From assembly GCA_005884685.1 (NCBI GenBank), contig VBAH01000107.1:1-33074 (forward strand): a stretch of DNA of 33,074 nucleotides. The letters are read 5' to 3'. Position 1 is the stretch's first letter. Each line of letters starts with the position of its first letter. Below are positions 8,540-17,759 of this stretch, piece by piece. The notes beneath the pieces are model-generated. The model did no database searches. It had not been told where the DNA came from and was given only the letters and a program-made list of their open reading frames with translations. A program made the position numbers and the translations under genes. The stretch is from Alphaproteobacteria bacterium. Lineage in GTDB: Bacteria; Pseudomonadota; Alphaproteobacteria; Rhizobiales; Xanthobacteraceae.

Positions 8540-8989
8540 TCACCCCTGCATCAGCCGCTCCAGCGGCCCGCACAGATAGGCTTCGGATACCGGTGCGCGC
8601 AGGGATCGCGGCAGGCTGCATCCGTCCTTCGCATGGAAGAGGCAGGAGTCGGCGAACGCCTTGTCGGGAATCGCAGCGAGATAAAGCCGCATCAGGCCGC
8701 GCGCGCTCAAGCGCGGATGCCGCGCCCAGGCCAACGCAATCGCGTTCTCGTCGAGGTAGGCGTCGTTGCCGCCGTTGCGGCAGCAATGGCCGCGACAGGC
8801 CCGGCATGCATCGGCGAATGTCGTCGCTTCCGGACGCGCGTTCATCTTGCCGGCGGTTCGCCTGCGCGAACGTGAAACTTGCCCGATCAGTCCTTCGAGA
8901 AAAGCCGCGAAAATCCTGCGGCGCCTTTTCCCGACGGCGCGCAAGGGCCGATCAAAACCGGGCAGTTCGATATCGCCCCATGTGATCAT
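8540..8989 (-). CDS. Cysteine-rich YkgJ-like (CxxCxxxCC) putative metal-binding protein
   Basis: A 149-aa protein. The central CRACRGHCC cluster (C-x2-C-x3-CC), followed by SCLFHAKDGCSLPR and a final YLC, resembles proteins with a putative zinc- or iron-chelating CxxCxxCC domain (YkgJ group). In that group the last block is usually C-x-x-Y/F-x-C; here its first Cys is replaced by Ser (APVSEAYLC), so one metal ligand may be missing. The start at ATG 8989 is the first Met giving the family-like layout; the frame is open much further upstream but there overlaps the toxin gene. It follows the toxin by 73 nt on the same strand. Role unknown. Confidence 0.7.
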   Translation of the reverse strand: MITWGDIELPGFDRPLRAVGKRRRRIFAAFLEGLIGQVSRSRRRTAGKMNARPEATTFADACRACRGHCCRNGGNDAYLDENAIALAWARHPRLSARGLMRLYLAAIPDKAFADSCLFHAKDGCSLPRSLRAPVSEAYLCGPLERLMQG

Positions 8990-9062
8990 GGCGATGGGCC
9001 CCGAATCGCAGCATGCCCCGCGACTCGACCGGAAACATACACTTGGCGCGAAGCGCATGCAC

Positions 9063-9353
9063 TCAGTCTTCGCCGCCTGTCCAAGACCTTCGCGCGGCAT
9101 GACGAATGTGAATGATGGACACGACGTTGCCGTCCACTCGGTAGTAGACGATGTACGGATAGCGGCCGAGCCAAAGGGCATGCAGGCCGAGGTCTTTGAA
9201 TATCCGGGCGCGGCGCGGCGAATAGGTAAGCGAGTTGATCTTCTGTTTGATGAACGCTTTGACCTTCCGCGCCGCGCGAGGGTCATACTGATTCAGATAT
9301 TCAAAGATCGCCTCGCGCTCAGCGAGTGCGCGCCGGGTGTAGCGGACTTTCAT
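9063..9353 (-). CDS. ParE/RelE-family toxin of a type II toxin-antitoxin module
   Basis: A 96-aa basic protein with the RelE/ParE fold signature: an N-terminal beta strand and helix (MKVRYTRRALAEREAIFEYL), a second helix with many Lys/Arg (ARKVKAFIKQKINSL), then the strand motif LWLGRYPYIVYYRVDGNVVSIIHIRHAARR, which matches the ParE/RelE C-terminal sheet (Y-x-I-x-Y-R-x-x... and the H..R end). Such toxins poison either gyrase (ParE) or ribosomal mRNA (RelE); the sequence does not separate these with certainty, though the N-terminal pattern favours ParE-like. The ATG overlaps the antitoxin stop (ATGA), typical of a coupled antitoxin-toxin operon. Confidence 0.9.
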   Translation of the reverse strand: MKVRYTRRALAEREAIFEYLNQYDPRAARKVKAFIKQKINSLTYSPRRARIFKDLGLHALWLGRYPYIVYYRVDGNVVSIIHIRHAARRSWTGGED

Positions 9354-9577
9354 ATGCCGTGGCGTTTGTCCGCCGCGGCGACCTCCTCGTCGGATGCATA
9401 GTCCCCCCTGTCGGCCTCCGCGAGGCCTTCAAGAATGGCGGCCCGGGTTGCATCATCGATCGGATATCCGGACGCGTCGCCTTCGGTCAGGGACAGCATG
9501 GCAAGCGCCAGCGCATCCTGATCCTCGGGGGGAAGCGCTTGCGCCTTGGCGATCGCCTGCTCAAGAAGCTTGGTCAT
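9350..9577 (-). CDS. Antitoxin of the ParE/RelE-type module
   Basis: A 75-aa small acidic protein immediately upstream of, and overlapping, the toxin gene. It begins MTKLLEQAIAKAQALPPEDQDALALAML, an amphipathic helix pattern common in antitoxins that pair with RelE/ParE toxins, and ends in an acidic tail (GLAEADRGDYASDEEVAAADK) likely to wrap the toxin. A TTG two codons upstream could also serve as a start. No DNA-binding fold can be assigned by eye. The C-terminal half is duplicated about 0.8 kb downstream (8416-8532). Confidence 0.85.
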   Translation of the reverse strand: MTKLLEQAIAKAQALPPEDQDALALAMLSLTEGDASGYPIDDATRAAILEGLAEADRGDYASDEEVAAADKRHGI

Positions 9578-9601
9578 CGGCAATCAATAGCATACCAGCC
9601 C

Positions 9602-9640
9602 CCAAAAAGTGAGAGGCCCCGGGGTGAGCCGAGGCCTCTC
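9602..9640 (-). terminator. Rho-independent terminator of the glnK-amtB operon
   Basis: On the minus strand, a GAGAGGCC ... GGCCTCTC stem (9611-9640) is followed by ACTTTTTGGG, a T-run. It sits about 120 nt beyond the amtB stop at 9757 and separates the operon from the toxin-antitoxin unit. Confidence 0.8.
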
Positions 9641-9756
9641 GACGGAGGGGGCGGTGCCGGGTCTCCACCCCAACCGTGTGGCGGAAATCGGTTGGCGATC
9701 GTATCCGGGAGCCATGCCCGCTCCGGATCGCTCCGGGACGGGCGTTTGCGTCAGGG

Positions 9757-11223
9757 CTACTGCACGGCCTCGCCGTGCAGCGCGAGGTCGAGACCTTCCT
9801 GCTCGATTTCCTTGGTGACGCGCAGGCCGATGATCGCGTCGATCACCTTGAGGATGATCAGCGAGACGATCGCGCCGTACACGAGCACGATCGCGATGCC
9901 GTAGACCTGGTTGAGCAGTTGCGCGGCGTTGCCTTCGAGCAGGCCGGCGGTGCCGCCGTACTGCTCGACCGCGAACACGCCGGTGAGCAGCGCGCCGACG
10001 ATGCCGCCGACGCCGTGCACGCCGAAGGCATCGAGCGCGTCGTCATAGCCGAGCATGTGCTTCAGCCCGGTCACGCCCCAGTAGCAGACGATGCCGGCGG
10101 CAGCCCCGATCGCGAGCGAGCCGAGCGGGCCGACGAAGCCGGAAGCCGGCGTGATCGCGACGAGCCCCGCCACGGCGCCAGTGCACAGGCCGATGACGGT
10201 CGGCTTGCCGCGATGGAGCCACTCGATCAGCATCCACACGAAGCCCGCGGTTGCGGTGGCGAATTGCGTGACCGCCATCGCCATGCCGGCCTGCAGGCCC
10301 GCCGTGACGGCGGAGCCGGCGTTGAAGCCGAACCAGCCGACCCACAGCAGTCCCGCGCCGATGAAGGTCAGCACCATGTTGTGGCCGGGTCCGGTGTCGC
10401 GCCGCCGGCCGAGGCAGATCGCGCACATCAGGCCGGCGATGCCGGAATTGATGTGCACCACGGTGCCGCCCGCGAAGTCGAGCACCTTGATCATGGCGTC
10501 GGAGTTGCCGGCGGCGAGGAAGCCGTCCGGCCCCCACACCCAGTGCGCGATCGGCGCGTAGACGAAGATCGCCCACAGACCGATGAACCAGAGCATGGCG
10601 GAGAACTTCATGCGCTCCGCGAACGCGCCCGCGATCAGCGCCGGCGTGATGATCGCGAAGGTGAGCTGGAAGCAGATGTAGACCGTCTCGGGGATCGTGG
10701 CGGCGAGCGGGTTGGGATTGCCGATGTTCTTCGCGATGTCGCTCAGGATCCCTTGCAGGAACGCGCGACTGAACCCGCCGATGTACGGAGAGCCCGCCGT
10801 GAAGGCCATGCTGTAGGTGCAAATCACCCAGAGGATGGTGATGAGGCAGGTGATGGCGAAGCTCGTCATCACGGTGTCGCCGACGTTCTTCTTGCGCACC
10901 ATGCCGCCGTAGAACAGGCCGAGGCCTGGGATGGTCATCATCAGCACGAGCGCGACCGAGGTGAGCATCCAGGCGGTGTCGCCGGAGTTCGGCGTGCATT
11001 TCTCCAGCACGGCCTTTTTCGGATCGGCATCGGCCGCGCAGGCCGGCGCCGGTGCTGCTGCTGCTTCCGCCGCAGGTGCCGCTGCTGCCGGAGCTGCTGC
11101 TGCCGGAGGCGCCGCCATCTCGGCATACGAGTGAGTTGCGGTGCCGATGCTGAGCGAGAGGCCGAGGAGTGCCGCCACGGCGAGACCCATGAGCCCGGCA
11201 CGGAAGGGTTTCTTGAACGTCAT
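9757..11223 (-). CDS. amtB: Ammonium transporter AmtB (copy 1)
   Basis: A 488-aa Amt/Mep/Rh-family inner-membrane channel that conducts ammonium. It starts with a signal peptide (residues about 1-35), then an unusual Ala/Pro-rich low-complexity stretch (about 36-60). The eleven-helix core opens with GDTAWMLTSVALVLMMTIPGLGLFYGGMVRKKN. Pore markers are visible: the first twin-His in TVVHINSGIAG and the second in AFGVHGVGGIVGALLTG, and FAIITPALIAGAFAERM around the phenylalanine gate. The ATG at 11223 is preceded by an AGGAG ribosome-binding site; upstream in-frame sequence belongs to glnK in another frame. It lies 35 nt after glnK and is presumably blocked by its GlnK when nitrogen is plentiful. 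A terminator follows. Confidence 0.97.
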   Translation of the reverse strand: MTFKKPFRAGLMGLAVAALLGLSLSIGTATHSYAEMAAPPAAAAPAAAAPAAEAAAAPAPACAADADPKKAVLEKCTPNSGDTAWMLTSVALVLMMTIPGLGLFYGGMVRKKNVGDTVMTSFAITCLITILWVICTYSMAFTAGSPYIGGFSRAFLQGILSDIAKNIGNPNPLAATIPETVYICFQLTFAIITPALIAGAFAERMKFSAMLWFIGLWAIFVYAPIAHWVWGPDGFLAAGNSDAMIKVLDFAGGTVVHINSGIAGLMCAICLGRRRDTGPGHNMVLTFIGAGLLWVGWFGFNAGSAVTAGLQAGMAMAVTQFATATAGFVWMLIEWLHRGKPTVIGLCTGAVAGLVAITPASGFVGPLGSLAIGAAAGIVCYWGVTGLKHMLGYDDALDAFGVHGVGGIVGALLTGVFAVEQYGGTAGLLEGNAAQLLNQVYGIAIVLVYGAIVSLIILKVIDAIIGLRVTKEIEQEGLDLALHGEAVQ

Positions 11224-11258
11224 AGTCGTTAGCTCCTGTCCGTAGACTTTTGGGTGGC

Positions 11259-11864
<606 letters not shown>

Positions 11865-11884
11865 TCAGGGCAGGGCAGCCCTGA
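11865..11884 (-). terminator. Weak terminator-like hairpin after amtB copy 2
   Basis: TCAGGGC ... GCCCTGA perfect 7-bp stem 11 nt beyond the stop of amtB copy 2. There is no clear T-run after it on the minus strand, so it may only attenuate or protect the 3' end. Confidence 0.35.
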
Positions 11885-11894
11885 TGGGAAGCGA

Positions 11895-13211
11895 TCAGGA
11901 GTGGATCGACTCGCCGTGCTGGGTGACGTCGAGGCCCATCTGCTCGGCCTCGGGCGTGACCCGCAGCGCAGTGACGGCGCCGACGAGCTTGAGGATCACG
12001 AAGGTGCCGATGCCGGACCACGCGACCGCGACGGCGGCGCCGGCGATCTGGGTCAGCACCTGGCGCGGATTGCCGTCGATCAGGCCAGGCAGGCCGTTCG
12101 GCGTACTCGCATCGATCGAGACGGCCGCAGTTGCGAACACGCCGGTGAGCGTCACGCCGATGATGCCACCGACGCCGTGCACGCCGAACACGTCGAGCGA
12201 ATCGTCGTAGCCGAGCCAAAGCTTCAGCCGCGTGCAGGCCCAATAGCAGGCCGCCCCCGCCGCGATGCCGATCACGATGCCGTGCCACGGCAGCACGAAC
12301 CCGGACGCGGGTGTGATGGTGCCGAGGCCCGCGACCGCGCCCGAGATGATGCCGAGCACGGACGGCTTGTTGCGGTCCTTCCATTCGAGCAGCATCCAGG
12401 TGAGCGCGCCGGCACTCGCCGCGAGATGCGTTGCGACGATCGCCATCGAGGCGCGCGAGCCGGCGCCGAGCGCGGAGCCGCCGTTGAAGCCGAACCAGCC
12501 GACCCAGAGCATGCCGGTGCCGATCACGGCAAGCGAGAGATCGTAGGGCGCAAGATTCTCCGTGCCGTAACCGCGCCGCTTGCCGAGCACGAGTGCCGCG
12601 ACAAGACCCGCAACGCCGGCATTGATGTGCACCACGGTACCGCCCGCGAAATCGAGCACGCCGAGCGTCTGCAGGAAGCCGCCGCCCCACACCCAATGCG
12701 CCAGCGGCACGTAGACGATGAACAGCCACAGGATCGAGAACAGCACGAAGGCCGCGAAACGCATGCGGTCCGCGACCGCGCCGGCAACGAGCGCGACCGT
12801 GATGATCGCGAACGTCATCTGGTAGATCATGAACAGGCTTTCGGGGATCGTCTTTGCGAGCGGGCTCACCGTGTCCATGCCGACGCCGTGCAGCAGCGCG
12901 CGGTCGAGGTTGCCGAGCGCCGGCGCATCGCCGGAAAAGGAAAGCGTATAACCGAGCAGCGCCCACAGGATCGATACGATGCACACCGCCGCGACGCTCT
13001 GCGCCATGGTGGCGAGCACGTTCTTCTTGCGCACCATGCCGGCGTAGAACAGCGCGAGGCCCGGGATGGTCATCATCAGCACGAGCGCGGTCGCGCCAAT
13101 CATCCAGGCGGTGTCGCCGGTGTCGATCTTCGGTGCGGGCTGCGCGAAGGCGGGTGTCGTGACGAGAAGAGCTGCTGACGCAGAAAAGAAACGCGATGAC
13201 GAAAGATTCAT
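11895..13211 (-). CDS. amtB: Ammonium transporter AmtB (copy 2)
   Basis: A 438-aa second Amt-family channel. A standard signal peptide (MNLSSSRFFSASAALLVTTPAFAQ) is followed directly by DTGDTAWMIGATALVLMMTIPGLALFYAGMVRKKN, without the Ala/Pro-rich insert of copy 1. Twin-His motifs TVVHINAGVAG and VFGVHGVGGIIGVTLTG are intact, and the gate region reads FAIITVALVAGAVADRM. It ends in a short polar cytoplasmic tail. The preceding glnK copy lies 153 nt upstream on the same strand, with repeat A2 between. It is clearly diverged from copy 1, so this looks like an old duplication or separately acquired pair rather than a recent one. Confidence 0.97.
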   Translation of the reverse strand: MNLSSSRFFSASAALLVTTPAFAQPAPKIDTGDTAWMIGATALVLMMTIPGLALFYAGMVRKKNVLATMAQSVAAVCIVSILWALLGYTLSFSGDAPALGNLDRALLHGVGMDTVSPLAKTIPESLFMIYQMTFAIITVALVAGAVADRMRFAAFVLFSILWLFIVYVPLAHWVWGGGFLQTLGVLDFAGGTVVHINAGVAGLVAALVLGKRRGYGTENLAPYDLSLAVIGTGMLWVGWFGFNGGSALGAGSRASMAIVATHLAASAGALTWMLLEWKDRNKPSVLGIISGAVAGLGTITPASGFVLPWHGIVIGIAAGAACYWACTRLKLWLGYDDSLDVFGVHGVGGIIGVTLTGVFATAAVSIDASTPNGLPGLIDGNPRQVLTQIAGAAVAVAWSGIGTFVILKLVGAVTALRVTPEAEQMGLDVTQHGESIHS

Positions 13212-13241
13212 GGCTAGCCCCCCCGAAGCCTATTTTATTTT

Positions 13242-13355
13242 CGTCATGCCGGCCTTGTGCCGGGCATCCACGTCTTTTGCCTCACCGCAAAGACGTGGAT
13301 GGCCGGGACATCTGACTTGAAGACGACGCTTCGCGTCTTTTGCCCGGCCATGACG
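13242..13355. repeat. Palindromic repeat A, copy 2 (with extra hairpin)
   Basis: CGTCATGCCGGCC ... CCGGCCATGACGG. It differs from copies 1 and 3 by about 30 extra bases near its right end, which include a small palindrome (AAGACGACGCTTCGCGTCTT). It occupies most of the glnK-amtB copy 2 intergenic gap. Confidence 0.85.
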
Positions 13356-13364
13356 GAGTGTGGA

Positions 13365-13921
<557 letters not shown>

Positions 13922-14440
13922 ATGGCGCGTACGGTCCGGGCAGTGATGGAAGCGGAACCCACCGCCCCGGCTCCGGAAAAGCTCACCGTCACGCTCGTCA
14001 TCAACGGCCGCGAGACCCGGCTGAGCGTCGCACCCTGGACGACCTTGCTCGACACCCTGCGCGACCGGCTCGCCCTGACCGGCACCAAGAAAGGCTGCGA
14101 TCACGGCCAGTGCGGCGCCTGCACGGTCCTGGTCGATGGACGACGCATCAACTCCTGCCTGACGCTCGCAGTCATGAAGGACGGCGCGCAGGTCACCACG
14201 ATCGAGGGCCTCGCCAAGGACGGCGCGCTGCATCCGCTGCAGCAGGCTTTCATCGACCACGACGCGTTCCAGTGCGGCTACTGCACGCCCGGGCAAATCT
14301 GCTCGGCCGCGGGGCTGATCGCGGAAGGCAAGGCGAAAACCGTCGACGAAATCCGCGAACTGATGAGCGGCAACATCTGCCGTTGCGGCGCCTACGTGAA
14401 CATCGTCGCGGCGATTCAGCAGGCGATGGGTAAGGCATGA
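13922..14440 (+). CDS. Mo-hydroxylase [2Fe-2S] subunit, PaoA-like
   Basis: A 172-aa iron-sulfur subunit of a xanthine-dehydrogenase-family enzyme. The N-terminal plant-type [2Fe-2S] ligands are Cys59, 64, 67 and 79 (KKGCDHGQCGACTVLV...NSC). The C-terminal all-helical cluster uses Cys118, 121, 153 and 155 (CGYCTPGQ...GNICRCGAY). It passes electrons from the Mo centre to FAD. The ATG at 13922 is selected for a strong GCAGGAGG ribosome-binding site; the frame is open upstream. E. coli PaoA is exported through Tat, but no twin-arginine signal is visible here at either candidate start, so the enzyme may be cytoplasmic. Its stop overlaps the next start (ATGA). Confidence 0.94.
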   Translation: MARTVRAVMEAEPTAPAPEKLTVTLVINGRETRLSVAPWTTLLDTLRDRLALTGTKKGCDHGQCGACTVLVDGRRINSCLTLAVMKDGAQVTTIEGLAKDGALHPLQQAFIDHDAFQCGYCTPGQICSAAGLIAEGKAKTVDEIRELMSGNICRCGAYVNIVAAIQQAMGKA

Positions 14441-15453
14441 TCAATTTCCAATACGCGCGCGCGGATAGCGTTGCCGACGCGGTGCGGCAGATCGCGGCCG
14501 CGCCGACCGCGAAGTTCATCGCGGGCGGCACAAACCTGATCGACCTGATGAAGGAAGGCGTCGAGCGGCCCGCTCGGCTGATCGACATCACGCACCTGCC
14601 GCTGAAAGACGTCACGGAGACGGCAGGCGGCGGACTGAAGATCGGCGCGCTCGTGCCGAATAGCGATCTCGCCTATCACCCGGCTGTCGAGAAACGTTAT
14701 CCCCTGCTCGCCAGCGCGATCCTCGCCGGCGCCTCGCAGCAACTGCGCAACATGGCTTCGACCGGCGGCAATCTCCTGCAGCGCACGCGCTGCGTCTACT
14801 TCTATGACGTCGCGACGCCGTGCAACAAACGCGAGCCGGGCGCCGGCTGCTCGGCGATCGACGGCGTCAACCGGCAACACGCGATCCTCGGACACAGCGC
14901 GGCCTGCATCGCCACGCATCCGTCCGATATGTGCGTTGCGCTCGCGATGCTCGAAGCAAAGGTGCATGTGACCGGACCGTCGGGCGAACGTGTGATCGCG
15001 TTTGCGGATTTCCACCGGCTGCCCGGCGACACGCCGCAGCGCGACACCAATCTCGAGCCGGACGAGATCATCATGGCGGTCGAGCTGCCGGCGCAGGGCT
15101 TTGCGGCGAACTACACCTATCTGAAGCTGCGCGACCGGCTCTCCTATGCATTCGCGCTGGTATCGGTCGCGGTCGGGATGGAGCTTGCGGGCGGGGTCAT
15201 TCGCGACGCGCGTTTTGCGCTTGGCGGCGTCGCGCACAAGCCGTGGCGCGATCCGCAAGCCGAGGCGGTGCTGCAACGGCAGAGGCCCGAGGAAGAGACA
15301 TTCCGCCGCGCGGCGGACACGTTGCTGCGCAACGCCAGGGGCTTCAAGCACAACGCCTTCAAGATCGAGCTCGCGCGCCGCGCACTCGTGCGGGCGCTCG
15401 CCCAGGCTGCGCGCGGCACGCCGCAATCGCAGGCGGACAAGAAAATTGCGTGA
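14437..15453 (+). CDS. Mo-hydroxylase FAD-binding subunit with extra [4Fe-4S], PaoB-like
   Basis: A 338-aa FAD subunit of the CO-dehydrogenase/xanthine-dehydrogenase medium-chain type. Flavin motifs are AKFIAGGTNLIDLMKEG and ASTGGNLLQRTRC. The insert with Cys119, 129, 138 and 157 (TRCVYFYD, PCNKREPGAGC, SAACIATHPSDM) is the hallmark of PaoB/HcrB-type subunits that carry an additional [4Fe-4S] cluster; ordinary xanthine dehydrogenase FAD subunits lack it. It accepts electrons from the [2Fe-2S] subunit. Translationally coupled at both ends: 4-nt overlap upstream, 7 nt to the Mo subunit. Confidence 0.94.
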   Translation: MINFQYARADSVADAVRQIAAAPTAKFIAGGTNLIDLMKEGVERPARLIDITHLPLKDVTETAGGGLKIGALVPNSDLAYHPAVEKRYPLLASAILAGASQQLRNMASTGGNLLQRTRCVYFYDVATPCNKREPGAGCSAIDGVNRQHAILGHSAACIATHPSDMCVALAMLEAKVHVTGPSGERVIAFADFHRLPGDTPQRDTNLEPDEIIMAVELPAQGFAANYTYLKLRDRLSYAFALVSVAVGMELAGGVIRDARFALGGVAHKPWRDPQAEAVLQRQRPEEETFRRAADTLLRNARGFKHNAFKIELARRALVRALAQAARGTPQSQADKKIA

Positions 15454-15460
15454 GGCCACC

Positions 15461-17659
15461 ATGACCCGCATCGGCACGCCCGCCTCCCGCGTCGATGGCC
15501 GCGCCAAAGTGACCGGCGCGGCGAAGTATGCGGCCGAGTTCGAAGCCGAGAACCTTGCATACGGCGCGGTGGTTTCGTCGCGCGTCGCAAAAGGGCGCGT
15601 CGTAGGCATCGACCTGCGCGACGCGCTCGGCGTTGAAGGCGTGATCGACGTGCTCACGCACGAAAATCGCCCGCGCATGGCGCGCAGCAAGAAGGCCTAT
15701 GAGGACGACATCGCGCCGGGCGGCGCGCCGTTCCGCCCGCTCTACGACGACAAGATACTCTATAACGCGCAGCCGGTCGCGCTGGTGCTGGCCGAGGATT
15801 GGGAGACCGCGCGCTATGCGGCGTCGCTCGTGCGCGTCGATTATGAGCAAGAGGCGCACGTCACCGAACTCGAAAGCCAGCGCGACGAAGCCTTCGACGC
15901 CAAGAATTCACCGAAACCGCGCGGCAACGCCGAGAAGGCGTTCGCGGCAGCCGACGTGCAGCATGAGGCCGAATACTGGCTGCCGATCGAGCACCACAAT
16001 CCGATGGAGATGCACGCCGCGACCGTCATCTACGAAGGCAAGGGCAAGCTGACGATCTACGACAAGACGCAAGGGGTGCAGAACTCGCAGGCCTACGTCG
16101 CAAGCGTGTTCCGCCTCAAGCAGGACGACGTGCGGGTGATCTCGCAGTTCGTCGGCGGCGCGTTCGGCTCCGGCCTGCGGCCGCAATATCATTTGCCGCT
16201 CGCCGTGCTCGGAGCGCTGGCGCTCAAGCGCTCGGTGCGCCTCGTGCTGACGCGCCAGCAAATGTTCACGTTCGGCTACCGGCCGGGCACGATCCAGCGC
16301 GTCGCGCTCGGCGCAAAGTCCGGCGGCACGCTCGACGCCATCATGCATGACGCCCTGGCGATGACCTCGCAATACGAGGACTTCACCGAACACGTCACCA
16401 ACTGGTCGGGCGCGCTCTACAAATGCGCCAACGCCAGATACGGCCACAAGCTCGCGCGGCTCGATCTCGCGACCCCGATCGACATGCGCGCGCCAGGCGG
16501 CGCGACCGGCGTCTACGCGCTCGAATGCGCGATGGATGAGCTGGCGGTTGCGCTCAAGCTCGATCCGCTGGAGCTGCGGCTGCGCTGCTACTCGGACCGT
16601 GACCAGAACGAGGGTATTCCGTTCTCCAGCAAGAAGCTGCGCGAATGCTACCGCCAGGGAGCGGACGCCTTCGGTTGGGACAAGCGCAATGGCGCGCCGC
16701 GCTCGATGCGCGACGGCAGCGAACTTGTCGGCTGGGGCATGGCAACCGGCATCTGGGAGGCGATGCAGCAGAAGGCGAGCGCGCGTATCGTGCTGACCGC
16801 GAACGGGCACGCGGAGGTGGCGTGCGCCTTCACCGACATCGGCCCCGGCACCTACACGATGATGGCGCAGGTCGCGGCGGACCGGCTCGGCCTGCCGCTG
16901 GAGAACGTGACCGTGAAGCTCGGGGATTCGACATTGCCGCAGGCGCCGGTCGAAGGCGGCTCGTGGACCGCAGCATCAGCCGGCAATGCGATTGCCTTGG
17001 CGTGCGAAGGCGTGCGCACGCAGCTCGTCCGCTTTGCCAGGAAGGTGGCGAACTCACCGCTCGCGGACGCCAAACCGGATGACGCCGCACTCGTCGACGG
17101 CAGGATCGTCAGCAAGCAGGACTCCTCTTGCTCCGTCTCGATCCCGGACGCGATGCGCGCCGCAAACAAGGAGCGGATCGAACAGGAGGCGACCGCCGAG
17201 TCGAACGACGACGGCAAGCACGCGCGCTACACCCACTCGGCCATTTTCGCCGAAGTGAAAATCGACGAAGAGCTGCGCATCGTGCGCGTCACCCGCATCG
17301 TCAACGCGGTCGCGGCCGGGCGCATCATCAATCCGAAAACCGCGCGCAGCCAGATCCTCGGCGGCGTGGTGTTCGGCTTAGGGATGGCGCTGCACGAGGA
17401 GACGCAGGTCGACCACAGGCTCGGCCGCATCGTGAACCACAATCTCGCCGAATATCACGTGCCGGCGAATGCCGATGTGCATGACATCGAGGTGATCTTC
17501 GTCGACGAGCCGGACGAGATCATCAATCCGCTCGGCGTGAAGGGCGTCGGCGAGATCGGCGTGGTCGGGACCGCTGCGGCGATCGCGAACGCGATCTGGC
17601 ACGCAACCGGAATCCGCGTGCGCGATCTGCCGGTCACGGTGGACAAGATTTTGGGATGA
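15461..17659 (+). CDS. Mo-hydroxylase molybdopterin-binding subunit, PaoC-like
   Basis: A 732-aa catalytic subunit, the same length as E. coli PaoC from memory. It begins TRIGTPASRVDGRAKVTGAAKYAAE, typical of this family. Mo-cofactor motifs include QFVGGAFGSGLR, MRAPGGATGVYALECAMDELA, EGGSWTAASAGNAI and the C-terminal GVKGVGEIGVVG, where Glu at about 698 is the catalytic base. The likely reaction is oxidation of aldehydes to carboxylic acids; substrate is inferred from the PaoABC-like architecture. The ATG at 15461 is 7 nt after the FAD subunit. No XdhC/PaoD-type maturation factor follows; the next gene is convergent. Confidence 0.95.
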   Translation: MTRIGTPASRVDGRAKVTGAAKYAAEFEAENLAYGAVVSSRVAKGRVVGIDLRDALGVEGVIDVLTHENRPRMARSKKAYEDDIAPGGAPFRPLYDDKILYNAQPVALVLAEDWETARYAASLVRVDYEQEAHVTELESQRDEAFDAKNSPKPRGNAEKAFAAADVQHEAEYWLPIEHHNPMEMHAATVIYEGKGKLTIYDKTQGVQNSQAYVASVFRLKQDDVRVISQFVGGAFGSGLRPQYHLPLAVLGALALKRSVRLVLTRQQMFTFGYRPGTIQRVALGAKSGGTLDAIMHDALAMTSQYEDFTEHVTNWSGALYKCANARYGHKLARLDLATPIDMRAPGGATGVYALECAMDELAVALKLDPLELRLRCYSDRDQNEGIPFSSKKLRECYRQGADAFGWDKRNGAPRSMRDGSELVGWGMATGIWEAMQQKASARIVLTANGHAEVACAFTDIGPGTYTMMAQVAADRLGLPLENVTVKLGDSTLPQAPVEGGSWTAASAGNAIALACEGVRTQLVRFARKVANSPLADAKPDDAALVDGRIVSKQDSSCSVSIPDAMRAANKERIEQEATAESNDDGKHARYTHSAIFAEVKIDEELRIVRVTRIVNAVAAGRIINPKTARSQILGGVVFGLGMALHEETQVDHRLGRIVNHNLAEYHVPANADVHDIEVIFVDEPDEIINPLGVKGVGEIGVVGTAAAIANAIWHATGIRVRDLPVTVDKILG

Positions 17660-17660
17660 G

Positions 17661-17749
17661 CGTCATGCCCGGCCTTGTGCCGGGCATCCACGTCTTGCTT
17701 TCGTCCTAAGTTAAGACGTGGATGGCCGGGACAAGCCCGGCTATGACGA
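17661..17749. repeat. Palindromic repeat A, copy 3
   Basis: CGTCATGCCCGGCC ... GGCTATGACG, starting 1 nt after the PaoC-like stop codon. It fills the gap to the convergent tesB-like gene, so it could act as a bidirectional transcription stop or mRNA 3'-end stabiliser. Confidence 0.9.
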
Positions 17750-17759
17750 AGGAGAGGAT

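Noticed and set aside
6189-8579. 796-codon plus-strand ORF opposite ftsK and the aminotransferase
   Set aside because: Same codon-bias artefact; the true genes on the opposite strand carry full motif sets.
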